Assembly (NCBI RefSeq): GCF_902705885.1
Contig: NZ_CACSIP010000034.1
Location: forward strand, 124,001 to 188,000
DNA: 64,000 bases
Direction of reading: 5' to 3'
DNA from: Mycolicibacterium austroafricanum
GTDB lineage: Bacteria > Actinomycetota > Actinomycetes > Mycobacteriales > Mycobacteriaceae
Part shown: one piece after another, positions 18,347-27,403 of the stretch
Layout of the letters: every line of letters starts with the position of its first letter
Numbering within the stretch: the stretch's first letter is position 1
Program-made: the position numbers and the translations under genes
The notes under the pieces: model-generated
Told to the model about the DNA's origin: nothing
Databases searched by the model: none
Seen by the model: only the letters and a program-made list of their open reading frames with translations

Positions 18347-21300
18347 GTGGGAATGCGGCCTGCGGCGAAAATGCCGGCGCTGACGAGACGAAGCCGAATT
18401 CTGATCGCGGTCTCGTTGGCCGTCGTGGTGTTGTTGCTGATCGGCCCACGATTCATCGACACCTACGTCAACTGGTTGTGGTTCGGCGAGCTGGGCTACC
18501 GCTCGGTGTGGACCACTCAGATCATGACGCGCGTCGTGTTGTTCTTCGTCGTCGCAATCTTCATCGGTGCGGTGGTGTTCGCTGCGCTGGCGCTGGCCTA
18601 TCGCACCCGGCCGGTATTCGTCCCGACGGCGGGCCCCGACGATCCGGTGGCGCGCTACCGCACCGCGGTGATGTCGCGTCTGCGCCTGGTGGGCATCGGG
18701 GTGCCGGCGTTCATCGGTGTGCTGTCGGGTTTCGTGGCGCAGAGCTACTGGGACCGGGTGCAGCTGTTCCTGCACGGCGGCAGTTTCGGCGTCTCCGACC
18801 CGCAGTTCGGCATCGATCTGGGTTTCTATGCCTTCGATCTGCCCTTCTATCGACTGTTGCTGTCCTATCTGTTCGTCGCGGTGTTCCTGGCGTTCGTGGC
18901 GAACCTGCTGGGGCACTACCTGTTCGGCGGCATCCGGCTGAGCGGTCGCGCCGGTGCGCTCACCCGCGCGGCGCGAATCCAGCTGATCACCCTCGTCGGC
19001 CTGTTCGTGCTGCTGAAGGCTGTCGCGTACTGGTTCGACCGCTACGAGTTGCTCAGCCACACCCGCGGCGGCAAGCCGTTCACCGGGGCGGGCTTCACCG
19101 ACATCAACGCGGTATTGCCCGCGAAGCTGATCCTGCTCGCCATCGCGCTGATCTGTGCGGCGGCGGTGTTCTCGGCGATCTTCCTGCGCGACTTGCGGAT
19201 CCCCGCGATCGGTGTGGTGCTGCTGCTGCTGTCGTCGCTGGTCGTCGGCGCCGGCTGGCCCCTGGTGGTCGAACAGATCAGCGTCCGGCCGAACGCCGCG
19301 CAGAAGGAAAGCGAATACATCAGCCGGAGTATCACCGCTACCAGGCAGGCCTACGGGTTGACCGAGGAGGCGGTGACCTACCGCAGCTACCCGGGCAACG
19401 CCCCCGCGACCGCGCAGCAGGTGGCTGCCGACCGGGCGACGACGTCGAACATCCGGGTGCTCGACCCGAACATCGTCAGCCCGGCGTTCACCCAGTTCCA
19501 GCAGGGCAAGAACTTCTACTACTTCCCCGACCGGCTCAACATGGACCGCTACCCGGACGAGGACGGCAACCTGCGCGACTACGTGGTCGCCGCGCGTGAG
19601 CTGAACCCGGACCGGTTGATCGACAACCAGCGGGACTGGATCAACCGGCACACCGTCTTCACCCACGGCAACGGCTTCATCGCCTCGCCGGCCAACACGG
19701 TGCGCGGGGTCGCCAACGACCCCAACCAGAACGGCGGTTATCCGGAGTTCCTGGCCAGCGTCGTCGGCGAGAACGGCGAGGTGATCTCTCCCGGGCCGGC
19801 CCCGCTGGCTCAGCCACGGATCTACTACGGCCCCGTCATCGCGAACACGCCGGCGGACTACGCGATCGTCGGCGAGAACGGGGAGCCGCGCGAGTACGAC
19901 TACGAGACCAACACCGCCACCCGCAACTACACCTACACCGGTGAGGGCGGGGTGCCGATCGGGAACCTGCTCTCCCGCAGCGTGTTCGCTGCGAAGTACG
20001 GTGAGCGCAACTTCCTGTTCTCCAATGTCATCAACGAGAACAGCAAGATCCTGTTCAACCGCGACCCTGCCGAACGGGTCAAGGCGGTGGCGCCGTGGCT
20101 GACCACTGACACCTCGATGTACCCGGCGATCGTCGACGAGCGGATCGTCTGGATCGTCGACGGTTACACCACGCTGGACAACTACCCGTATTCGGAGCTG
20201 ATGACGTTGTCGTCGGCGACCACCGACTCCACCGAGGTCGCACTGAACCGGCTGCAGCTGGACAAGCAGGTGTCCTACATCCGCAACTCGGTCAAGGCCA
20301 CCGTCGACGCCTATGACGGCACCGTGACGCTGTATCAGCAGGATGAGCAGGACCCGGTGCTGCAGGCGTGGATGAAGGTGTTCCCGGACACCGTGCAGCC
20401 GAAGAGCGCGATCACCCCCGAGTTGCAGGAACACCTGCGCTACCCGGAGGACCTGTTCAAGGTGCAGCGCGCGCTGCTGGCCAAGTACCACGTCGACGAT
20501 CCGGTGACGTTCTTCTCGACGTCGGACTTCTGGGACGTCCCGCTGGATCCGAACCCGACGGCCAGCAGCTACCAGCCGCCTTACTACATCGTGGCCAAAG
20601 ACCTTGCGCTGCAAGATCGGACGTCGTCGTTCCAGTTGACCAGCGCGATGAACCGGTTCCAGCGGGACTTCCTGGCGGCCTACATCAGCGCCAGCTCGGA
20701 TCCCGACACGTACGGCCGGATCACGGTGTTGACGATCCCTGGTCAGGTCAATGGCCCCAAGCTGGCGTTCAACGCGATCAGCACCGACACCGCGGTCAGC
20801 CAGGACCTCGGTGTGATCGGCCGGGACAACCAGAACCGGATCCGCTGGGGCAATCTGTTGACGCTGCCGATCGCTGAGGGCGGTCTGCTCTACGTGGCGC
20901 CGGTCTACGCCTCGCCGGGCAATACCGACGCAGCATCGTCGTACCCTCGGTTGATCCGGGTCGCGATGATGTACAACGACAAGATCGGCTACGGGCCGAC
21001 GGTTCGGGACGCGTTGACCGATCTGTTCGGGCCGGGCGCCGACGCTACCGCCACCGGGCCGGAACCCACCGGCACCACCGGCGGAGGGCAACCCGAGGCC
21101 CAACCGCAGGCCGACCAGCAGGCATCGGTGACGCCACCGGCGAGCCGGCCGGGGGAGAACCCGCAGGCGCAGCCCCAAGCGCCGGCTCCGGCCGCCGTGC
21201 CGTCCGGGCCGACCCAGTTGTCCGGGGCGAAAGCCGCTGCGCTGGAGGATGTCAACCAGGCGCTCGACGCCATCCAGGAGGCACAGCGCAGTGGTGACTT

Positions 21301-21367
21301 CGCCGAGTACGGCGAGGCGCTGCAACGCCTGGACGACGCGGTGAACGAATACCAGTCCACCGAGTAG
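18347..21367 (+). CDS. UPF0182 family membrane protein (Rv3193c-like)
   Basis: 1006 residues. Six or seven transmembrane helices in the first 300 residues (for example [15 protein letters not shown] and [20 protein letters not shown]), then a large extracytoplasmic domain with [14 protein letters not shown] and [14 protein letters not shown]. The tail after about residue 890 is Pro/Gln-rich low complexity, followed by a short coiled segment ([16 protein letters not shown]). Family function is unknown. The GTG start at 18347 (MGMRPAAKM) is used; an ATG at 18353 would remove two residues. Confidence 0.88.
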   Translation: MGMRPAAKMPALTRRSRILIAVSLAVVVLLLIGPRFIDTYVNWLWFGELGYRSVWTTQIMTRVVLFFVVAIFIGAVVFAALALAYRTRPVFVPTAGPDDPVARYRTAVMSRLRLVGIGVPAFIGVLSGFVAQSYWDRVQLFLHGGSFGVSDPQFGIDLGFYAFDLPFYRLLLSYLFVAVFLAFVANLLGHYLFGGIRLSGRAGALTRAARIQLITLVGLFVLLKAVAYWFDRYELLSHTRGGKPFTGAGFTDINAVLPAKLILLAIALICAAAVFSAIFLRDLRIPAIGVVLLLLSSLVVGAGWPLVVEQISVRPNAAQKESEYISRSITATRQAYGLTEEAVTYRSYPGNAPATAQQVAADRATTSNIRVLDPNIVSPAFTQFQQGKNFYYFPDRLNMDRYPDEDGNLRDYVVAARELNPDRLIDNQRDWINRHTVFTHGNGFIASPANTVRGVANDPNQNGGYPEFLASVVGENGEVISPGPAPLAQPRIYYGPVIANTPADYAIVGENGEPREYDYETNTATRNYTYTGEGGVPIGNLLSRSVFAAKYGERNFLFSNVINENSKILFNRDPAERVKAVAPWLTTDTSMYPAIVDERIVWIVDGYTTLDNYPYSELMTLSSATTDSTEVALNRLQLDKQVSYIRNSVKATVDAYDGTVTLYQQDEQDPVLQAWMKVFPDTVQPKSAITPELQEHLRYPEDLFKVQRALLAKYHVDDPVTFFSTSDFWDVPLDPNPTASSYQPPYYIVAKDLALQDRTSSFQLTSAMNRFQRDFLAAYISASSDPDTYGRITVLTIPGQVNGPKLAFNAISTDTAVSQDLGVIGRDNQNRIRWGNLLTLPIAEGGLLYVAPVYASPGNTDAASSYPRLIRVAMMYNDKIGYGPTVRDALTDLFGPGADATATGPEPTGTTGGGQPEAQPQADQQASVTPPASRPGENPQAQPQAPAPAAVPSGPTQLSGAKAAALEDVNQALDAIQEAQRSGDFAEYGEALQRLDDAVNEYQSTE

Positions 21368-21379
21368 TCACCGCTTCGG

Positions 21380-21439
21380 GCGAGCAGACGTGAAAGGCCC
21401 TGCGCTGCGGCGTGTCGCGGGTCTTTTGCGTCTGCTCGC
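21380..21439. repeat. 60-bp intergenic hairpin repeat, copy 2
   Basis: Arms GCGAGCAGACGTGAAA (21380-21395) and TTTGCGTCTGCTCGC (21425-21439) with central GCGGCGTGTCGCGG. Same length and plan as the copy at 10183-10242. It follows the UPF0182 stop by 12 bp and may terminate that transcript. Confidence 0.75.
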
Positions 21440-21558
21440 GCCGGGGGGGTGGTGAGGCCTGCGCGCCGAGGGGCATTGCTCTGAGCCGAGCAGCGGAGGA
21501 CCATGGAGGGGTCCGGCGGCGCCGCTGGGACGCTGCCGCGGACCACGGAGGCAGACCC

Positions 21559-22179
21559 ATGTACGCACGCAGTTCCACGATTCACGCACGGTCCTCGGCG
21601 ATCGACGCCGGTATCGCCTATATCCACGACACGGTGTGGCCGGCGCTGTCCGGTCTCGACGGTTACGTCGGGTTGTCGCTACTCGTGGACCGTCTGACCG
21701 GTCGCTGTATCGCGACCACGGCCTGGCAGTCCGAAGCCGCCATGCATGCCAGCGGGCCGATCACCAGCAGCCTGCGCGACCAGGCTGCGGCGGTCCTCGG
21801 TGGTAGCCCCACCGTCGACGAGTGGGAGATCGCCGCACTGCACCGTCACCACCACTCGGCGCCGGGAGCGTGTGTCCGGGTGACGTGGGCTCGCGTCGAC
21901 TCCGAGATGGCTGACCGAGCCATCGACGGCTACCGGATGGCCACGATTCCCGCGCTGGAGGAACTCGACGGATTCTGCAGCGCCAGCCTGCTGGTGGACC
22001 GCGACTCCGGCTTCGGCGTGGCGTCGGTGACCTTCGACAGCGCCGAGGCGATGAAGCGCAGCCGGATCGCGACCGACGCGATCAAACTCGCCACCACCCG
22101 CGACACCGGCGCCGAGGTGCTCGACGAGTGCGAGTTCGACCTGGTGCTGGCACATCTGCGGGTTCCCGAGATGGCCTGA
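21559..22179 (+). CDS. Two-domain ABM-like (dimeric alpha/beta barrel) protein
   Basis: 206 residues from ATG at 21559, preceded by GGAGG (21547-21551). Two similar halves: each has a VDRL/VDRDSG strand after a GLDGYVGLSLL or ELDGFCSASLL segment, then a helix with SEAAM or SAEAM. That is the antibiotic-biosynthesis-monooxygenase / ferredoxin-like plan duplicated in one chain. Catalytic function cannot be inferred. It is the last chromosomal gene before the tRNA and the island. Confidence 0.6.
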   Translation: MYARSSTIHARSSAIDAGIAYIHDTVWPALSGLDGYVGLSLLVDRLTGRCIATTAWQSEAAMHASGPITSSLRDQAAAVLGGSPTVDEWEIAALHRHHHSAPGACVRVTWARVDSEMADRAIDGYRMATIPALEELDGFCSASLLVDRDSGFGVASVTFDSAEAMKRSRIATDAIKLATTRDTGAEVLDECEFDLVLAHLRVPEMA

Positions 22180-22186
22180 CCGTTTC

Positions 22187-22221
22187 TCCGCGAACGCGCG
22201 TGTTTCCGCGAACGCGCGTGT
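22187..22221. repeat. Tandem 17-bp direct repeat
   Basis: TCCGCGAACGCGCGTGT occurs at 22187-22203 and again at 22205-22221, just after the ABM-like gene and about 120 bp before the tRNA. Each unit contains the self-complementary CGCGCG-type core. No function is evident. Confidence 0.6.
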
Positions 22222-22338
22222 CTGTCCGTCGCCGCGCCGTAAATCGTGTGCAATAGCGCGCGCTCGCGGCCGGCGAGGGTGCCTGAACAGGCGATTTGGT
22301 GGCGGCGCGGCAGCATGGGTAACCTTGCGTTCACCATC

Positions 22339-22412
22339 GCGGGGTGGAGCAGCTCGGTAGCTCGCTGGGCTCATAACCCAGAGGTCGCAGGTTCGAATCC
22401 TGTCCCCGCTAC
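22339..22412 (+). tRNA. Initiator tRNA-fMet (CAT anticodon)
   Basis: Cloverleaf is readable: acceptor CGCGGGG (22339-22345) with CCCCGCT (22405-22411), anticodon stem-loop CTGGG-CTCATAA-CCCAG, T-arm GCAGG-TTCGAAT-CCTGT. The three consecutive G:C pairs next to the anticodon loop and the unpaired first acceptor position (C1 opposite U72) are initiator hallmarks. CCA is not encoded; A73 is followed by CTA. A terminator hairpin follows at once. The 3' half is duplicated at 37774, marking island integration. Confidence 0.93.
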
Positions 22413-22455
22413 TAGGTAAAACGGCTCCTGGAGGCAACTCCGGGAGCCGTTTTCG
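22369..22455 (+). repeat. attL: left direct repeat of the tRNA-fMet island
   Basis: These 87 bp (anticodon arm to tRNA end plus terminator) recur at 37774-37860 with one difference (T at 22430, C at 37835). Identity starts abruptly at GGCTCAT inside the anticodon stem. The tRNA stays intact on this side, as expected when an element integrates into a tRNA 3' end. Confidence 0.88.
22419..22454 (+). terminator. tRNA-fMet terminator
   Basis: AAAACGGCTCC (22419-22429) pairs with GGAGCCGTTTT (22444-22454); the inner part GGAG-GCAA-CTCC also pairs, with one mismatch. The copy at attR (37824-37859) is a perfect 16-bp stem. Confidence 0.85.
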
Positions 22456-22867
22456 TTGGGTTTGTGAACGCGTATGTGAACGTTAGTAAAGCTAATGAGA
22501 TGATGAAACTAGCTGGACCTCACACCTTCAGCATCCCACCCATCGAGTACGAGGCCGTCCACTACGCTACGAAAGCCGCCCACTCGCAGGCTGCACACCA
22601 GTAACCGGTGTGCATGAAACCCGGGGCGATTCAGCGTACGTCTACGGCGAGCTCGACGGTGTGAAGAAGCTGCTCCGCGATCGGGGTCTCACCAGATTCG
22701 GCTCGCAGACCGCTGGGAGCGTCGCTTCTCGGAAGTCCGTCGACATCCTGCTATCGGTGCCCGAAGATCTGAAAGAGCGGATGTCAACACCACCCTGTGT
22801 ACGCGCCCGTACACCGGTATCAGTCGCCTGGACTGCTGCTGGTTGAAGAGCCTCGAGCGTGCGGTGT
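22456..22867. other. Island left end without a recognisable gene
   Basis: About 410 bp between attL and the DUF3703 gene. It holds a short frame from GTG 22465 to TAA 22604 (VNAYVNVSKANEMMKLAG...) and another at 22610-22846 (MHETRGDSAYVYGELDG...). Neither matches a family I recognise. An integrase gene would normally sit here; these may be scraps of lost element genes, but that is a guess. Confidence 0.4.
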
Positions 22868-23212
22868 TCAATGACTGGCCAGGGCGGCGGCGAGGTCGTC
22901 GGGGATGGCCATGGGTGTCATCAGGCCTGCGTCGACGCGGCCGATGTTGCCGACGGGGTAGCGGCCGGTTAGCGAGCCTGGGGCGGCGACGATGAGGCGG
23001 AGTACTTGGCCGAGCGCTTCACGGCGGTCATGTTGGTGCAGCGCGAGTTTGAGCATTGCGGCATGATTGCAGGTGTGCAGCCACGGGTCGGGTTGGGACA
23101 CGATGTGGGCTCGTTCCAGGTGACGCCATCGTGCATGGGAGTCGGCGGCCGTAGCGGCGGCAGTCATCTCGCGGCGGTACATCTGGCGAGCTTCGGGGCT
23201 GATTCGTGGCAT
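22868..23212 (-). CDS. DUF3703 domain protein
   Basis: 114 residues. ARWRHLERAHIVSQPDPWLH followed by HAAMLKLALHQHD, and the C-terminal NIGRVDAGLMTPMAIPDDL, are the DUF3703 pattern. Members often sit beside heavy-metal efflux or mercury genes, and here it follows the P-type ATPase by 14 bp on the same strand. Its biochemical role is unknown; His-rich helices could bind metal. Last gene of the ArsR-ATPase operon. Confidence 0.75.
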   Translation of the reverse strand: MPRISPEARQMYRREMTAAATAADSHARWRHLERAHIVSQPDPWLHTCNHAAMLKLALHQHDRREALGQVLRLIVAAPGSLTGRYPVGNIGRVDAGLMTPMAIPDDLAAALASH

Positions 23213-23226
23213 CGGAGGGCTCCTGT

Positions 23227-25380
23227 TCAGCGGCGGAAGTTGGTTTTCAGAGCAGGTTGGGTCGCCCGCCCGGTGACCTCGCCGGCGTCGTGCGGTGGCG
23301 AGTCAGTGGGTTTACAGCATGCGCAACCGTGGTTGACCGGCGCAGCGCCGGAGGTCGACGGAACAACGTGGAGAGTGTCGGCAGCGGCGGGGGCGGGGTT
23401 GGTGGGTCCGCAGCACGGGTCGGGGACGTGTTCGGGTGAGCCGATGTCGACAGTGGGGACCGCGGAGCGTCGTGGCGGTGTGGTGACGCCGGGCAGGGTG
23501 TGGGTGCGTGCTGCGCGGATGGCGTTGAGGATGACGAGCACTTCGGCGGATTCGTGGATAAGCACCACGGTGGCCAGGCCGAGCGCGCCGAAGGCGGCCA
23601 GCGGGATGAGGATGGCGATGATGGCCAGTGAGAACCCGATGTTCTGCACCATGATCCGTCTGGCGCGCCGGGAGTGGGCGAGCACTTGAGGGAGGTGTCG
23701 TAGGTCTTCGCCCATGAGGGCGACGTCGGCGGTTTCGATGGCGACGTCGGTGCCCATCGCGCCCATCGCGATACCGATGTCGGCGGTGGCCAACGCGGGT
23801 GCGTCGTTGACGCCATCGCCGACCATGGCGATCGGCCGGCCGCCGGCGATGGTCGGGAGTAGGGCGGCTTTGTCTTCGGGTAGAAGTTCGGAGTGCACGG
23901 TGGTGATTCCGGCTTGGGTGGCCAGCGCTTGCGCGGTGCGGGTGTTGTCGCCGGTGAGCATGGCCACGGTGACGCCGAGGCGCTGGAGCTGCTCGACGGC
24001 TTCGAGGGCCTCGGGGCGAAGCTCATCACGCACGGCGATGGCGGCCATCGTGTTGCCGTCGCGGGCTAGGACCGCGACGGTGGCTCCGGCGGCCTCCAGT
24101 CTTTCGACGTCCGCGGTGAGGGGGCCTGGGGTGACCCAGGTGGGCTTGCCCAGGCGCAGCTGCTGGTTGTCGAGGTGGCCGTGGAGTCCGTGACCGGGAA
24201 CGGCGGTGACGTCCGTGGCGACGTCGGCGTTCGGGGCGGCGGCCAGGATCGCTTGTGCGAGTGGGTGTTCGCTACGGGCTTCTAGTGCTGCGGCCATGCT
24301 CAGCGCGTCAGCGGTGGTGATGCCGTCGATGGTGACGACCTCGACGACTTGGGGTTGGTTGCGGGTCAGGGTGCCGGTCTTGTCGAGGGCGATGACTTTG
24401 ATGCGTCCCAGTTCTTCGACGGCGGCGCCGCCTTTGATCAGGGCGCCCTGGCGGCTGGCGGCGCCGATGGCGGCGACGACGGTCAGCGGTACCGCGATGG
24501 CCAGCGCGCACGGGGAGGCGGCGACGAGCACCACGAGTGCTCGTTCCAGCCACAGCATTGGGTCACCGAAGAGCGCCCCGAGGGCGGCGATCAGCGTGGA
24601 CAGGATCATGATCGCCGGGACCAGCGGGCGGGCGATGCGGTCAGCGAGGCGTTGCCCTGCGCCTTTGCGTCCCTGGGCCTCTTCGACGATGTGGACGATG
24701 CGTGCTAGTGAGCTGTCGGCGGCCACCGCGGTCACCTCGACCTCGATGGCGCCGCCACCGTTGATCGCGCCGGCGTGCACCGCGCTGCCGGGTCCGGCTT
24801 CCACCGGAACTGATTCGCCGGTGATGGCCGACAGGTCCAGGCTGGTCTGACCGGATCGAATGGTGCCGTCGGTGGCGGCCCGCTCGCCGGGCCGGATCAC
24901 CAGGATGTCTTCCACGACGAGATTGTCAGGGGCCACTGTGATTTCGTGGCCGTCGCGGATCACCAATGCCTTCGGCGGCACCAGTGCCAGCAGAGAGCGC
25001 AGACCGCGGCGGGTTCGGCCCACAGCGTAATGTTCCAGTCCTTCAGCGATCGAGAACAGGATGCCCAGCAGCGCAGCCTCGGCGAACTGTCCCAGCGCGA
25101 CCGCGCCGATCGCTGCGATCGTCATCAATGTGCCCACACCGATACGGCCATGACGAAGGTTGCTGACCGCATCGGGGACGAAGGTCGCCGCTGCGGCACC
25201 TACCGCCAGCAGCTCGACAGCGATCGCGGGATCGTCGTATCCGATCCGTCCGATGATCCACCCCGCACACAGCAGGACCGCCGCCAACGCCGCGAGCTGC
25301 AGTTGTCTTACCTGCCAGAGCTTTTCGGGTACTGCATCGGGTTCGCCGACTGCCTCGGGGCCGCAGCACACATCAGACAC
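23227..25380 (-). CDS. Heavy-metal P1B-type ATPase (Cd/Zn/Co-type exporter)
   Basis: 717 residues. Actuator motif ITGES, phosphorylation site DKTGTLT, nucleotide-binding SEHPLA, hinge MVGDGVNDAPAL. The membrane metal site is SPC (AASPCALAIAVP) and the last-helix motif is HESAEVLVILNA. SPC rather than CPC points to the P1B-4-like group, but subgroup assignment is tentative. There is no N-terminal HMA domain; instead a Cys pair is present at both ends (DVCCGPE; DPCCGPTN and HGCACCKPTD). It overlaps the ArsR gene by 8 bp, so expression is coupled to the metal sensor. Confidence 0.88.
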   Translation of the reverse strand: MSDVCCGPEAVGEPDAVPEKLWQVRQLQLAALAAVLLCAGWIIGRIGYDDPAIAVELLAVGAAAATFVPDAVSNLRHGRIGVGTLMTIAAIGAVALGQFAEAALLGILFSIAEGLEHYAVGRTRRGLRSLLALVPPKALVIRDGHEITVAPDNLVVEDILVIRPGERAATDGTIRSGQTSLDLSAITGESVPVEAGPGSAVHAGAINGGGAIEVEVTAVAADSSLARIVHIVEEAQGRKGAGQRLADRIARPLVPAIMILSTLIAALGALFGDPMLWLERALVVLVAASPCALAIAVPLTVVAAIGAASRQGALIKGGAAVEELGRIKVIALDKTGTLTRNQPQVVEVVTIDGITTADALSMAAALEARSEHPLAQAILAAAPNADVATDVTAVPGHGLHGHLDNQQLRLGKPTWVTPGPLTADVERLEAAGATVAVLARDGNTMAAIAVRDELRPEALEAVEQLQRLGVTVAMLTGDNTRTAQALATQAGITTVHSELLPEDKAALLPTIAGGRPIAMVGDGVNDAPALATADIGIAMGAMGTDVAIETADVALMGEDLRHLPQVLAHSRRARRIMVQNIGFSLAIIAILIPLAAFGALGLATVVLIHESAEVLVILNAIRAARTHTLPGVTTPPRRSAVPTVDIGSPEHVPDPCCGPTNPAPAAADTLHVVPSTSGAAPVNHGCACCKPTDSPPHDAGEVTGRATQPALKTNFRR

Positions 25381-25762
25381 GATCGGTATCCCTTGCCGCG
25401 CAGGTAGTCGCGCCGCCCAGGACCGCGGACGTCAGCTGCCGACCGCGATCAGTGAGCTGATACATCACCAACTTGCCCTGTCGGCGCGAGGACACCAGGG
25501 CGGCATTCTTGAGTTGGCGCAGATGGTGGGACACCAACCCCTGCGACATCCCGACCACCCAGGCGATATCGCACACACACAGCTCGTCACCGGCGGCCAA
25601 TGCCGCGGCGATGGAGAGCCGGGTGGCGTCCCCGAGCCCCCGCGCCGCCGCAGCGGCGGCCTGCACGGCCTTGGTGTCGGGCACCGTGGCGCGGATGGCT
25701 TCGGCGTGCGGAAGGTCCAAACACAGCAGATCGCAGGTGTCGATGGGCTTACTCATATTCAT
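25373..25762 (-). CDS. ArsR/SmtB metal-sensing repressor, CadC-type
   Basis: 129 residues from ATG at 25762 (MNMSKPID); MSKPID at 25756 is the alternative. Winged HTH with SQGLVSHHLRQLKNAALV. The helix-3 motif ELCVCD (Cys62, Cys64) plus an N-terminal TCDLLCLD (Cys10, Cys14) reproduces the four-Cys alpha3N cadmium/lead site of CadC. It should release the AT-rich divergent promoter (25757-25786) when soft metals bind, inducing both the ATPase operon and the DsbA-like gene. Confidence 0.85.
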   Translation of the reverse strand: MNMSKPIDTCDLLCLDLPHAEAIRATVPDTKAVQAAAAAARGLGDATRLSIAAALAAGDELCVCDIAWVVGMSQGLVSHHLRQLKNAALVSSRRQGKLVMYQLTDRGRQLTSAVLGGATTCAARDTDRV

Positions 25763-25780
25763 ATACTAAAATACGTTGAT

Positions 25781-26464
25781 ATGTTTATGAAAGGGGTCGG
25801 GGCGATCCTGACCAACACCCGAGTCCTCGTCACTGTCTTCGTCATCGTGGTCGCCACGGTGGCGACCGCGGTGTTCTTGTCTGTACGCGACGCCGACACG
25901 CAAGCCCCGGCGGCGTTGGATGATTCCCCGGCAGGGCAGACGGTGCGGGACAACAGTCACCGCCTCAACACCGTCCCCGACAGTGACGTCTACTTCGTCG
26001 AGTTCCTCGACTTCGAATGCGAAGGATGTAGAGCGCTGTTCCCGGCCATCGAGCAACTTCGGAGCGAGTACGGCGACCGGGTGAACTTCGTCCTGCGCTA
26101 CTTCCCATTGCAGTCGCATTTCAACGCTAAACGCGCCGCCCGTGCTGTCGAAGCCGCCGCGCAACAAGATCAACTCGAAGCGATGTACAAGAAAATGTAT
26201 GAAACACAGGCTGATTGGGGCGAGCAGCGAGTCCCCAAGGACGACGTGTTCCGCGGGTTCGCCCAGGAACTCGGACTGGACATGGCGGTCTTCGACGCGG
26301 TCTACAACGACCCCGCGACCGACGAGCGCATCGAGCTCGATATTGCCGACGGGACCGAACTCGGCGTACAAGGAACCCCCACCTTCTTCCTCAACGGTCA
26401 ACGACTCCAACCACGCAGCTACGAAGACCTCACCACCGCGCTCGACCAGGCACTTCAAAAGTAA
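25781..26464 (+). CDS. Membrane-anchored DsbA-like thioredoxin-fold protein
   Basis: 227 residues. Signal anchor (VLVTVFVIVVATVATAVFLSV), then a DsbA/thioredoxin_4 domain with active site DFECEGCRALF (CxxC = CEGC), helical insert, and cis-Pro motif GVQGTPTFFLNG. Acts outside the membrane as a thiol oxidoreductase or disulfide isomerase. ATG 25781 or 25787 both fit. Divergent from the CadC-type repressor across an AT-rich gap of about 20 bp, so it is probably metal-induced; a role in protecting or repairing extracytoplasmic thiols under metal load is inference. Confidence 0.82.
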   Translation: MFMKGVGAILTNTRVLVTVFVIVVATVATAVFLSVRDADTQAPAALDDSPAGQTVRDNSHRLNTVPDSDVYFVEFLDFECEGCRALFPAIEQLRSEYGDRVNFVLRYFPLQSHFNAKRAARAVEAAAQQDQLEAMYKKMYETQADWGEQRVPKDDVFRGFAQELGLDMAVFDAVYNDPATDERIELDIADGTELGVQGTPTFFLNGQRLQPRSYEDLTTALDQALQK

Positions 26465-26509
26465 GCGTCCCGCTGCCAACTCCGCGCCTGGAGCGAAGCG
26501 GATGACTTC

Positions 26510-26738
26510 GCATCCTGTCTTGCCAGCACCAGCAGGCTGCGCCCCACGGCTTAGAGAATCGAGGACCCGATCCGGCAGTGCTGTGTGCGGTTGGCCATGG
26601 CCGCCATGGATATCGATCCCGAGCTGGAGTAGAACTCCGAAGCCACGCCGTGTCGAACCCGGCTTGGTCCGCCGCTTCGGCGGTCGTGGCGAGGGAGTCC
26701 AAGTCGGGGCCGAGGACGGACAGGCCGTAGGTGCTCAT
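26510..26738 (-). pseudogene. Remnant of an LLM-class (F420-dependent) oxidoreductase
   Basis: Starts MSTYGLSVLGPDLDSLATTA with ATGA overlapping the TetR stop (26735-26738). After GFDTAW the reading must change frame near 26650 to continue ASEFYSSSGSISMAAMANRT, then reaches a stop at 26550-26552 (after RIGSSIL). In-frame sequence past the stop, AVGRSLLVL, still resembles the family (usually G.AYAVGRSPLVLA). Only about 80 of about 330 residues remain before it fades into unrelated DNA. Confidence 0.75.
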
Positions 26739-27331
26739 GGCAGATCCTTATCGCGGGGCCGCAGACCATCGATGACGATGCCGTGCAGGGTGGCACCGAC
26801 GTGTAGCTCGTCGAGGTCGTTGTCGGTGACCAGATACATGAGGGCGCTGATGGTGACCGCGCCGAAGAGGGCGATCGACGTGGCGCGCGCATCGGGTTGA
26901 GGTACGAGCGATCCGTCGGCTGCTCCTGCGACGAGCAGGGTTTCGACCGGCTGTTGGTAGGCGGTGCTGATCATGTCGGCGATGACGGGCATGCGGCCTG
27001 CTCTCCCGAGTTCGCCGATTAGCGCCCGGCAGACAGCCGGCCGTTGCGCCATCGCCCGGAGTTGCGCGTGGATGACACCTTGGAGGCGCTCGGCGGCCGT
27101 GCCATCGGACCGCACGATCGTGGTGACCGCGTCGGAGATGTCGCGAAGGAGGTCTTCGAGCAGGAAGGCAAGGATGTCTTCCTTGCCGGAGAAGTAGTAG
27201 TACAGCGTCGCCTTGGGCACCCCGGTCGCCGCGGCGACGTCGTCGACCTTGGTGTCGTTGAGCCCTTTCTCGGCGAACAGGTCCGCCGCGGCGGGGAGTC
27301 TCTCGGAGATCTGACGTGGGACTTTGCGCAT
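26735..27331 (-). CDS. TetR-family regulator
   Basis: 198 residues from ATG at 27331. HTH region: NDTKVDDVAAATGVPKATLY followed by YYFSGKEDILAFLLEDLL. C-terminal ligand domain ends DGLRPRDKDLP. Divergent from the P450 gene with a TAGACT-GCC-AGTCTA palindrome in the 72-bp gap, so it likely represses the P450-MFS-thioesterase operon and its own transcript. Its stop overlaps the LLM oxidoreductase remnant start, showing the two once formed an operon. Confidence 0.85.
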   Translation of the reverse strand: MRKVPRQISERLPAAADLFAEKGLNDTKVDDVAAATGVPKATLYYYFSGKEDILAFLLEDLLRDISDAVTTIVRSDGTAAERLQGVIHAQLRAMAQRPAVCRALIGELGRAGRMPVIADMISTAYQQPVETLLVAGAADGSLVPQPDARATSIALFGAVTISALMYLVTDNDLDELHVGATLHGIVIDGLRPRDKDLP

Positions 27332-27354
27332 TGCCCTTCCCGGTTCGCTGAGTT

Positions 27355-27369
27355 TAGACTGCCAGTCTA
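27355..27369. promoter_or_regulatory. TetR operator between tetR and P450 genes
   Basis: Perfect inverted repeat TAGACT (27355-27360), GCC, AGTCTA (27364-27369), 24 bp upstream of the TetR start and 35 bp upstream of the P450 start. Confidence 0.65.
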
Positions 27370-27403
27370 GACAGCTGTTCGACACTTGCGTTAGGAGGTC
27401 CTC

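Noticed and set aside
18074-21325. Minus-strand 1083-codon frame opposite the UPF0182 gene
   Set aside because: Arg/Gln/His-rich mirror of a conserved membrane protein; typical of GC-rich antisense frames.
22456-22867. Integrase or excisionase gene next to attL
   Set aside because: Neither short frame shows tyrosine-recombinase motifs (no R..HxxR..Y) or a recognisable Xis HTH; kept only as unassigned.
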